Shown here piece after piece: positions 50,401 to 62,400 of a stretch of 64,000 bases of DNA. Origin of the DNA: Montifringilla adamsi. Its lineage: Eukaryota; Chordata; Aves; Passeriformes; Passeridae. The notes under the pieces are model-generated. The model was not told where the DNA came from. It was given only the letters and a program-made list of their open reading frames with translations, and made no database searches. The stretch spans positions 319,815-383,814 of the forward strand of contig JAGGNK010011003.1 in NCBI GenBank assembly GCA_017590115.1. The letters run 5' to 3'. A program made the position numbers and the translations under genes. How positions within the stretch are numbered: position 1 is the stretch's first letter; each line of letters opens with the position of its first letter.

Positions 50401-53400
50401 CAATACTTGAAAGGATCATTATCTTGTGAGCTCCTCTGGATCAGTGAAAGGTTTTTATAACCATATTGGAGCTTGTGGCGTGGAATAACAAGAGGAACTA
50501 CGAAATGTTGGTATGCTGAAGACTTCTGTGAATTAGTATTTGTGCCATGTTTTCTGCAGTTTTACTGAAATTAAAGAAGCTGGGATACTCTTAAACACTT
50601 AGGGATGATTTTTACTTGTAGACTTCTGAATTTGTTCAGTGCCTGATTGTTCTGTGTAACTGCAGGTCCAACCCTCGTCCAGAACTTACCATCAGCTGTG
50701 CAGACCCTGTGTGAATCCTGGAACAACATCCACACCAACGAGTTCCCCAACATCGGTTCATGGGTGAGTGCAGCTGCAGGCATTGCTGGGAACGGGGGCA
50801 GTGTGTGGCTGTGTCCCACATCCAGGGCTCTCATGTGTGTGTGTGTCCCTCTCCAGCGCAACGCCTTTGCCAACGACACCATCCCTGCAGAAAGCTACAT
50901 CAGCGCTGTGCAGGCCGCCCACCTGGGCACCCTCTGCAGCCAGAGCCTGCCCCTGGCAGCCTCCCTCAAGCACACCCTGCTGTCCCTGGTCAGGCTCACC
51001 GGGGATCTCATCATGTAAGTCAGGCCTTGTGTTACACTGTGTGTTCCACACACTGCTGGGTGCTTTGCTCTGTGTCCTCCAGGGCTGACTTCAGGCTGTG
51101 TCTGTGCAACACTTGCTGACCTGGTGCTGGTTCTGACCTAAACCTTCCAGTTCACAGTTCCAAATACCAAATGAATGACTGACAGTCTTTCTGTCTTCCT
51201 GTGGTATCTCCAAAAGTAAAGCTCCCTGAGGGAAACCTTTTTGTCAAATATGGACTTGAAGAAATGGGATATAAACTGATACAATACGGATCTAACTAAT
51301 TCATTTGTGTTTTGTTATCATTCACTTGTGTGAAGTTTTTAATGTGTAAGGAAAAGTGAAATGCCATTTTTTTCCCAGGGACTTAGTCTAAAGTACTCTG
51401 AAATCAAAAAGTAGTTGTTAACACTGCAGACAAGCCCCAAAGCCAGGATATATGATAATGGGACTGTCTAGGCAGATGCTGTAACTGTATATATGCAAAA
51501 GTAACATGTAGAATTTTCCAAAGGGGAAAATGGCTGGGACAGTGTTTTTATCCCACCTTTCCAAAAGGGTTTCATCACTGGCTTCCATCCAGAGTTGTGC
51601 CTCACGTAACATGAATTCTGGTTTCCAGTAGGGATGATCTGTGGTACATCATGTGGAGAATTAACTTGTGTCCTTTTCTTTTCAAGCTGGTCAGATGATC
51701 CAAACCCGCCCCAGGTGATCCATTCCCTGCTGCCCCTCCTTCTGGAGACCAGCACAGAGAGTGTGGCAGAAATCAGCAGCAACTCCCTGGAAAGGATCTT
51801 GGGCCCGGCGGACTCCGATGAGTTCCTGGCACGTGTTTATGAGAAGTTGATCACGGGGTGCTATAACATACTGGCCCATCACTCTGACCCAAACAGGTAA
51901 CAAAACTGTCTGCAAAGATTGGCTACAGCAGGGTTGCTTCTGGAACAGAAAAAATCAGCTTATTTTGATCTGCTGAAAGCTTCTGTACTTGTGTACTATA
52001 AATATGAGATTTTTTTTTTCACATTACCAGAATTGTGGAGTGCGGCTGAGAGCAGGAGAGAATGGGGAGGAGTAGCAGTAGAAGAGACTTAAAGTGTGAA
52101 AGGAGCAGCTCTTTATAGGAATTTGTGTGTAAGGTGTCTGAAAGGTCTGGGTTATTTTAGGTTTCTGGCTGGGACTTGCCTTACAGCATCATGTGTCCCT
52201 TTGTTCTAACTTGATGGATTTGTTGGTGTTTATGTAAAGTTGTTCATCAATTGTTTTTCTCCTGTCAGTTGGAAAAAGAGCTGCTTTCAACTGGAAAAAT
52301 TACTGGAGTTGTAGTGGCAAATAGATCACTTCTGGCCTCTCAGAACTGTTGTGATTGTTGAAATTGTTTTTTAGATGTTCTTATTTCATCCTCACGTATT
52401 TGATCCTTATCTGTTCCTCTTTTCATCCTCAGTGGCCTGGATGAGTCCATCTTGGAGGAATGTTTGCAGCATCTGGAGAAACAGCTGGAGAGCAGCCAGG
52501 CCAGAAAAGCCATGGAGGAATTCTTCTCAGAAAGGTGAAGTCACCATGGAAGTTGTATTCCAAGGACTTCATTTCTCGTCCTTGTTCTGTTAGCTTGTCA
52601 GTGTAAACACCAAGGTGATGTTAATGCCATTGTGCAGGAAAATACAGACTCTGTAGAGCCAGGTTATCCTTCAGGCAGTTCAGGAGAGTGGGAAGAGGCT
52701 CTCAGGGGGAGAGGACCTGGATCTTTGTCCAAATCAAATACTCAGTGAGGCCTCGCATGGTCAGTGGGGAATCTTGGAGGATGATTGTTTTGTCAGAGCA
52801 GGTTTCTGAGAGATGTTGCTCCAAGCTGCAAATTCTCTCAATGCTTCTGTGGGGCCACAGGTTGATAATTTTCAGAGTGGGGAGGGGGTTAGAACCATAA
52901 AGGTAAGTTGTGCTGGCAGCAGCCTAGAACAGCTAGAACAGCTGTGATAGAAACAGCCTAGCACAGCCACAGTGTTCTGAGTATGAGGTGAGCAAGAGGG
53001 AAGGCTTTCTCCATCAGAAAGCTGACCATTGCCTGGTTTTCTCTCTACCTGTTGAACAGTTCAGAATGAAAGCAGCCTGGTGGCTGTACGTTGTTAGTAT
53101 GGGAGGGAAAGATAGGAAAGAAAATCTTGACTTCTGTTTTGGAAGCCAGTTCAGGCCCTTTTGTGACTGGATATGTAGAGAACACTGAAATGCTACTGAG
53201 GAGCCCTTTTATGAGTTTTGGTCTGAGCTGGGTTTGCTGTTTGACTGCAAGCAGTTTCTGTGGTTTGGCTGCTGAGCAGTGCTAACACAAACTCCTGCCA
53301 GTCTGAAATGTGAGGGCGGAGAGAAATGAAGCCAGTGGAAAAGGGGAGTGGGCTGCTCTTTACAAAGCTGATTTAATTCTCCCCTCTGTACAGTGGAGAA

Positions 53401-56400
53401 CTGGTGCAGATCATGATGGCGACAGCCAACGAGAACCTCTCGGCCAAGTTCTGCAACAGGGTGCTGAAATTCTTCACCAAGCTCTTCCAGCTGAGTAAGT
53501 GCCAGTAGGATCTCCTCCCTCCTGCCTTTTCCACTTCACACTGTCCTTGTATTGTCTGAGATGGGAAGGTGCTTGGAAGAAAATCTGTGGGAGGGAGTGG
53601 GATCACAGCTTCATGCTTTCAAGGAAAACCATTTCCACATGTGTTTCTTGGAGTATCTGTCACTGACAGTAACTTCCCCCCCAGCTGAGAAGAGCCCCAA
53701 CCCCAGCCTGCTGCGCCTCTGTGGCTCCCTGGCCCAGCTGGCCTGTGTGGAGCCTGTGAGACTGCAGGCCTGGCTGACCAGGATGACCATGTCCCCACCC
53801 AAGGACTCGGACCAGCTGGACGTGGTGCAGGAGAACAGGCAGCTGCTGCAGCTCCTGACCACTTACATTGTTCGGGAGAACAGGTAAAGCACAGCCTTGG
53901 TCCTGTCTTGTGCGTGCTCTGCATTCCTCTTGCTCTCTAAAACAATCTCGTGGGAGTTGCTGCTGGTTCTTTGTGGTACCTGTGTGAAACTCTCCTCTTT
54001 TTGCTCAGCCAAGTGGGGGAAGGCGTGTGCACTGTTCTGCTCAGCACTCTGATACCAATGGCAACGGAGATGTTGGCCAATGGGGATGGCACGGGCTTTC
54101 CTGAGCTGATGGTCGTCATGGCAACTTTGGCCAGTGCAGGACAAGGGGCAGGACACCTCCAGCTTCATGGTGCTGCTGTGGACTGGCTGGGCAGATGGTA
54201 AGAGTGAACTCTGTACTGCTGATGCTTCATTTGTGGGGGTTTTTTAATTTCTTTTCTGGTGTTTTGGGGACAGAAATTTGTGTTTACAGATAATCCCTTC
54301 TCTCTTAGTTTATCGTTTGTTGTTTGGGATATAAAGTGTCTGAGGGAGGCAGATCTGTGTCCATCTGTTCCAAACAATCACGTTTTGTTTCTTTACTCTG
54401 GATGGTTTAGTTAGTGCATTTATGCATTCCCTGTTGTTAATCTAAAGCAAACTGAATGCTTGAAGCAGTTGGTCTGGGCTGAGTTTATACTTCCCAAAGG
54501 CTGTCAGCTGGAGTGAGGGGTTTTGGACTCCCCATCCCAGGAAGTGTTCCAGGCCAGGCTGGATAGGGCTTGGTCCATCCTGGGATAGTGGAAGGTGTCC
54601 CTGCCCATGGCAGGGGATGGGATGAGACGGGCTTTAGGATCCCTTCCATCCTAAACCATTGTGTAGTAATTCCCAGTGTTCTGTGTTGCAGCAAGAAATA
54701 CCTGTCTCAAAAGAACGTGGTAGAGAAAATGAATGCCAACGTCATGCAAGGGAAGGTAAGACTTGTGCTGGTGCTCCACTTCAGGAAGGACTCCCAGGCA
54801 CGAGTTCGGCTGTCCTAGTTTGGTGGGACAGAACCTGGTTGGAATTTTAAAGCAATTTGGCCAGGGGGTCACTCTCCTGTGTTCGCGCCCTGTCGCAGCT
54901 GTTGTGGGCTGTGAGCTCTGTGGGCTCTAATTTTCCTTGCCTTCTGCTCCCCAGCATGTGACAATCCTGGAGTGCACGTGCCACATCGTGTCCTACCTGG
55001 CCGATGTCACCAACGCCCTGAGCCAGAGCAGCGGGCAGGGCCCCAGCCACCTGTCCGTGGACGGCGAGGAGCGCGCCATCGAGGTGGACTCCGACTGGGT
55101 GGAGGAGCTGGCTGTGGAGGAGGAGGACTCTCAGGCTGAGGACTCGGTAGGCAGCAGGCACCATGGATGCTGCAAAGGACTGGAGGGCTTATTTTGAACC
55201 TCCAGTATCACTCAGCTTATCAGTTGAGATTTTGTGTTCACTGAGTGAAGGACCCTATGTGCCAGGTCTGGAGAAGAGGATCTGTCATTCCTGCCTAGAT
55301 GTGTTGACTTTGTGATGTCAACAAAAATTTAATATTTATTTTTTTTAACTAAAAGGAAGAAATTTAAAAAATGGGTTTGTTCCTACTGGTTGGCTTGCAA
55401 TTACTAGTTTTTGTATCAGCAAGCAACTTCAATTAGTGCTGTTGGGTGGTGAAAAAAAGCTGTTAGGATATGTTCTTTTTTTTTTGTATCAATATTTTTG
55501 TTACTGTTTCTTTTTTGTGTTAACCATTTCATGTTACTACAATGTGTCACTGTCTCTTCTCTTCATGTGGTTTGATACCAGCTGCCTTCTAGCTCAGTGT
55601 TGCTGAAATTTGCTATTAAAATGTACTTTTGGTTTCTTGGGAATTTATTCTGTACGTGTACTTCACTGTAGCTGCAGTTATGACACCTTCCTAAAACAAT
55701 TTTCTTCTGGATAGGATGAAGATTCTCTCTGTAATAAACTCTGTACCTTCACCATCACACAGAAAGAATTCATGAATCAACACTGGTAAGAATCTCAAGC
55801 TTGTGTTCAGAGTTTCAGGCTGGTATTTCTGGCCGTTGGGAAGGAAACCTGTGTAGTTTGTGATTCTCAAGGCACTGCCTGTCAAAACTCACCTGGCTTA
55901 TTTTGGGCAGGTACCACTGTCACACTTGCAAGATGGTTGATGGGGTTGGTGTTTGCACAGTTTGTGCTAAAGTTTGTCACAAGGATCATGAGATTTCTTA
56001 CGCCAAGTACGGATCCTTCTTCTGTGACTGTGGAGCCAAGGAGGATGGCAGCTGCCTGGTAAATTCTTTTATGTCTTCAGATTTTCAAGTCCTTTACAGT
56101 TTTCTGTTCTGCAGTAGGTTATGTCAGGATTTGTGTGCACAGGAGTGCTAGGACTTGAAGGCTTCGACTTTATAATGAACCCTCAGAATTTACAGCTTAC
56201 CTGGAAATTATTTTTTTTGCACCAAATAAGAGCATTGGTGCATCTGTGTCCTAGTGACTCCTGAGATTCCACCTGCCTTTACAGAATTTGCTGCACAGCA
56301 AACAACACCTTTTCCCATGTTTTCCACTAGCAGCAAATGAAATAATTATATCTGAAATATGGAAAGTTTTTAATCCTTGGGTGGAGAGTCACGTGCAGGA

Positions 56401-59400
56401 TGTTATTTCTTTAGAACTGTCCTCGAATTACTGCTTTTGCAATCTGTGTTCACTTCATCAGTAGCCAGGGTGAGCCTGGTTTGGGATTTTGGTGCTACTC
56501 TGTCATTCCCAGGCTTTGGTGAAGAGAACTCCCAGCAGTGGGATGAGCTCTACCATGAAGGAATCAGCCTTCCAGAGCGAGCCCCGCGTGCCTGAGAGCG
56601 TCATCCGCCACGCGAGCACGTCCCCAGCTGAGAAGGCCAAGGTCACCATCAGTGAGGGCAAAGGCCCCGACGAGGAGAAGCCCAAGAAGAGCAGCCTGTG
56701 CAGAAACGTGGAGGGCTGTCGAGAGGAGCTGCAGTCCCAGGTTAATTGTCAGCTGCTAAACAGAGATGGGCTCTCATGAGGATCTTGGGCAGGCTGGGTT
56801 GGCTATAAGCTGAGATGAGAGGGTCAAAAAAGGGTGTCAGGCTTTAAAAAGCAGTTTATGTGCAGCTCCCATCAGGAGCATCTTGTTCCTCATTTGCCTG
56901 ATCTGTTTCTTGTAGGCCAACTTCTCCTTTGCACCTTTGGTGCTGGAGATGCTGAATTTCCTGATGGATGCCATCCAGGTCAACTTCCAGCAGGCTTCAG
57001 CCATGGGGAGCAGCAGCCGTGCCCAGCAGGCTCTCAGTGAGCTCCACACTTTGGACAAATCAGTAGAAATGACGGATCAGCTGATGGTATGGAACAGAAG
57101 GAATTAACAGAGTGTGGATGGGGGGAGTGGCTTTTAAACAGACACATTCCAGTGACACCCTCTGGATGCTTTCCCTGGCTCAGGTCCCCACCCTGGGCTC
57201 GCAGGAAGGTGCCTTTGAGAACGTGCGCATGAACTACAGCGGGGACCAGGGCCAGACCATCCGGCAGCTGATCAGCGCGCACGTGCTGCGGCGCGTGGCC
57301 ATGTGCGTGCTGTCCTCGCCCCACGGCCGCCGCCAGCACCTGGCTGTCAGCCATGAGAAGGGCAAGGTGAGCCCCCACACGGAGCCCTGGGCTCCAGAGG
57401 GAAGGGGAGCAGTGCTGGAGCTGCTGGGCTCCAGAGGGAAGGGGAGCAGTGCTGGAGCTGCTGGGCTCCAGAGGGAAGGGGAGCAGTGCTGGAGCTGCTG
57501 GGCTCCGGAGGGAAATGGAACAGCGCTGGGTTCCCAGGGAAATGGAAAAGTGCTGAATCCTGGGTTTCCCAAGGGAAGTGGAACAGTGCTGGATGCGCTG
57601 GGTTCCCAGGGAAAGGGAACAGTGCTGGAGCTCCTGGGTTCCCAAGGGAAGTGGAACAGTGCTGGATCCACTGGGTTCCCAGGGAAAGGGAACAGTGCTG
57701 AGGAACAGGCAGGACTGTGGTTTGTTCTGCCCGTCTTGAGATCTGGTGTGAAGTTTTGTGTAGCTATGGAGAACCTCTCATAGGAAAAACTGTTAAGGAA
57801 AAAGAATTCCTGCAGCAGGAACAGTGAGAACAGCTCACTGCCATCACCCACCTCACTGCAGCCACCTGAGAGGAGCTTGGAGTCAGGTGGGTGTCCATGA
57901 CCCAGCAAAAGGACAAGAGTTAAGGTGCACCAGGGAAGATTCAAATTAGTTACCATAAACAAAAATTTGTCTGTAGGAGTGGTCAGATATTGGAATATGT
58001 TGTCCAGAGAGGTGGTAGGGTCACCAACTCCTGAAGTGTTCAGGAGTTATCTGTACGTGGCACTTGAGGATGTGGTTTAGGAGTGATTATGGTGGGGCTG
58101 GGGTGATGGCTGGACTCAGTGATCTCATGGATCCGTTCCAGCCTTGATGATTCTGTGGTTGTGATTCAGAATCAACTGAATAACTGTGGGATCTGGAATT
58201 GAAATGCTTGACTCCCTTCAGATAACCATGTTCAGTCTGTAGTTCTGGTTCTGTAACTGTGGGATCTGGAATTGAAATGCCTGACTCCCCTCAGTTGCAG
58301 TCAGATAACTGAGCTGGTTCTGTGGTGCAGATCACAGTGCTGCAGCTCTCAGCCCTGCTGAAACAAGCGGACTCCAGCAAAAGGAAACTGACCCTGACCC
58401 GCCTGGCATCGGCACCCGTCCCATTCACTGTGCTGAGCCTGACTGGGAATCCCTGCAAGGAGGACTATCTGGCTGTGTGTGGGCTGAAGGTTAGTGCCTG
58501 GCAAACCCTTTTCCAGGGAGCTGCAAGCATCAGCTGAAAGCCAGCTGTGTTTATTTCCTCCGAGGAGTTAGCACAGAGCTGCCTCCAAAGTTCTGTCACT
58601 AATTCAGCTCCTGATTCACTTTCCTACTAGGTAGATAAGGTAAAAGAAGCAGGACCTGCATGAACAATATAATTAATGAGACAGTGCCTTGAAATAGTAT
58701 TTCTTAATGTATTTTAACTGATTTTGTTTTAAGACAAGAGCCAATCTTTGGCTCTTGCTTAAAACAAAACACACCCAAACTTAGTGTGTTAAAACTAGTC
58801 TGTAACACTTAGTGTTCTTTGGCAAGAACTCCTCTTTTTTGTATTCCCTCAAATTTAGATTCAGCTTTCCCAGTGCAGAATCTATAGATGTGTTATTTAG
58901 CTGAGAAAAAGCTGTGCTCTCTGTCACTTTTTCTTTTCAAATCTTCCTGTTATTTATCTTCAACGCAGGAAACTGAGATTTAGATTCTCTGAATCATTAT
59001 TTGCTGTAAGAGAAATGCTGACTTTTAAGTCCATTCTTGGCTTCAAATATTTGTGAACACTTTGTTTTAATATTTAACCAATTTTCTCCATTACTCCAGG
59101 ATTGCCATGTGTTAACGTTCAGCAGCTCTGGATCAGTCTCTGATCATTTGGTGCTTCATCCCCAACTGGCCACTGGGAATTTCATCATCAAAGCTGTGTG
59201 GCTGCCAGGATCTCAAACAGAGCTGGCCATTGTCACTGCAGACTTTGTGAAGGTATGTCTGGCCATGAGCTGTTGATGATGCAGCTTCTGGCAGACATCA
59301 GAGTCTGGATCCTTGGGGAGTTGCATGTGGGAGAATGTAGTAATATTCTTAGAAATGAATTGGAAATATAAATTTGGGATGTTTCTTGCAAGGAAAAGCA

Positions 59401-62400
59401 AACCCAAAGAACTTAAAGAGAAAAAAAGCCCCAAACTGTAACATCTCCTGGGGATCTCCTCATCTCAGCTCTTGTTCATTTGCACTGTCTTGTATCATAC
59501 AGTTAATTACAATTTAATTACAGTAATTAAATTGGAATTAAATTGTAATAATTGATTAAAAATTGTAATCAATTATTACAATTTATAATCATTGTAGTTA
59601 ATTATTTCCTTGGTTCTTCCCACAGATTTACGACCTCTCAGTAGATGCCTTGAGTCCGACTTTCTATTTCCTCCTACCGAGTTCCAAAATCAGGGATGTC
59701 ACTTTCCTGTTCAACGAGGAGGGGAAGAACATTATTGTGATCATGTCTTCTGCTGGCTACATCTACACACAGCTCATGGAGGAGGCCAGCAGTGCCCAGC
59801 ACGGGCCCTTCTATGTCACCAATGTGCTTGAAGTCAACCACGAGGACCTGAAGGTGCTGGTGACTTCCCTTTCTCTCTTTTTTTGCATCTTCCATTTGAA
59901 GGCAGAAGTTTCCTTCTTTTTTCCTTCTCCTTTTAAGCCCCCTGATCTAGATCAAGGAGCTTTCTCATTCCTCCAAAGAGAGAAATATCCTTACAGTATA
60001 AGGAGGTGGGGGTGAAAATTAAACCCCTTGATCCTTTCATCTAGAAAATGGAGCATGTTTTCCATGGCTGGCTCTGAAGTCATGCCCAGCAGGATTTCTC
60101 AGCAGGGAAATGGCTTCAGAGCAGTGCTGTTCTCAGAGCAAGGCACTCCAAAGGTGCAGGAGCAGAAGGGATAAATCACCATGGCTGGGACTGGAGAGCT
60201 GCAGTCAGCCTTTGTTTCTTCTCTTGAGGATGACCTTTAAAATCTCTCCAGTGTTTTTACCCCAGCCTGCTTCAAAACAGGAATAGATGAGAAGGAGACT
60301 CTCAGGAAGGTCTTTTATGAGCTGGGCATCCAGGGGATGCTCCATGTGACACTGTCACACAGAGCTGAGGCTCACAGCTTCAGGAGCTCAGGGTGTTACC
60401 TACAGCCTCCGGGTGTGCAGGCTCAGCATCCCCTCCCAGAGCCTTTGAAGTGTCTGATGGATGAGTTCACCCAGGAGTTCAGCTTAGAAAATTGTCATTT
60501 AGGGCTCTGTTCTCTCACTACTGGGGAGGAGGGGCGGCTTTGGGAATAATTTCATCGTAAATTTAAAAGCCTGACAGAGTGTTTGGGGATATTTGTGTTT
60601 ATGTTAAATGTTGGCATTTCTCTGGATCCCCCAGGACAGCAATGGCCAGGTGGCAGGAGGGGGGGTGTCAGTCTATTACTCCCACGTGCTGCAGATGTTG
60701 TTCTTCAGCTACTGCCAAGGCAAATCCTTTGCAGCCACCATCAGCCGGGCCAGCCTGGAAGTGCAGCGGCTCTTCCCAATTAACATCAAGAGGTGAGGAT
60801 CCTAGGGGACACTCCCTGCATTTTTATTTCTTTCTTTTTATAATAAATATTGCTTATTATTAAACATCCCAGCTCTGAATGGCCAAAAGGTGTGGTGAAA
60901 ATTCCCTGTTGGCTGATGATTTCTTGCTACTTTTCATGGTCCTGCTGTCCTAATGGACTTGGGTGATCCTTGTGGGTCCCTTCCAGCTCAGGAATTCCAT
61001 GATATCCCAGCTGCAGGACGATTAGAAACCAAAGCTGGCTGTTTCAGCAGTGGGCCATGCATGCATTTTGTCCTCCCAGCAGGATTTCAGAGCAGAAAGG
61101 TGTCTGCAGAGCAGTGGAGCTGCCCAGAGTGAGCTGCCCGAGATGCAGCCGCTGGAACCGATGGGATTATCCGCCCCCACCGAGGCGGCCGAGAAGGAAG
61201 CCTTTGTTTCCTTTCAGCACCACTGCTGCAGTGGACCTTGTGCATTGTGCATGTTAAGGCTGATTTTCAGACTCCCTTGAGGGAAACCAATCTCTTACTC
61301 TATGAATGTGGCAAGAAAAAGACAGTTCTATTGTGTGTTCTGATACGCAGTGCTGGGCACTCAGACCACAGACTCTTCACTGGTCTGACACAAAGCCACT
61401 GTCACGAGTGGGCTCTGAAGGAGAGTCAGGTTCCAAGAGCTCCTGAACTCCAGTTGAGTTTGGCTTAGTCTTTTTGCAGCTCTGTTTCCACTTTTTCCAG
61501 TGAGCAGACACTGATTCTCCTGCATTGGTCTTCGCTTATTGCTACTGGGTGTGTTGAAACGTGGAACTGTTCATCCATTCAGATAAAAACATTGCTGAAA
61601 GCCATTTATAAATTGCCTCCTTGATTTGGGGCGTAAAATGCAACACTAAGCCAGTTTTTCCTTGAGTTTGCCAGGGTAGGGATCAGGGCTGAGGACTGGG
61701 ATGCTCGTGGTTTCTGCCTACTGTGGTGACTGTGTTTCAGGTTTCTCACCTGAATACCAGACACTTGTTTATTAATGCAGTGCTTGAATCTCTGCTCAGT
61801 ACAAAGCTTTAACTGATTTGAACACAGTGAAATTTGTGTGGTTTTCCTTGTGCTGCTCCTTAAATGAATGTCATTGTGCCCTTTGTCTCTTGCAGTTCCA
61901 ATGGTGGCAGTAAGACTTCTCCAGCCCTGTGTCAGTGGTCTGAGGTGATGAACCACCCTGGCCTGGTGTGCTGTGTCCAGCAGACCACAGGTGTCCCACT
62001 GGTGGTGATGGTGAAGCCAGACACCTTCCTCATCCAGGAGATTAAGACCTTGCCAGCCAAAGCAAAGGTTACTCAGGGTTCCCTGTATTTTTAATTCTTA
62101 AAATTTGGTTTCTTGTTATTCTGTGAACCAGATCTCCAGTCTTGGCAGCTTTTGTAATATAACGAGTTTGTTTCTCCAAGCGAGAGTTGCCAAGCCCTTG
62201 CCTTGCCTTGCAGATCCAGGACATGGTGGCCATCCGTCACACGGCCTGCAACGAGCAGCAGAGGACCACCATGATCCTGCTGTGTGAGGATGGCAGCCTG
62301 AGGATCTACATGGCCAACGTGGAGAACACGTCCTACTGGCTGCAGCCCTCTCTGCAGCCCAGCAGCGTCATCAGCATCATGAAACCCGTGCGCAAGCGCA

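Noticed and set aside
57112..57962. 223- and 242-codon frames around UBR4 exon 40
   Set aside because: Part of the plus frame is exon 40 itself; the rest reads through the 37-bp minisatellite, and the minus frame is its mirror.
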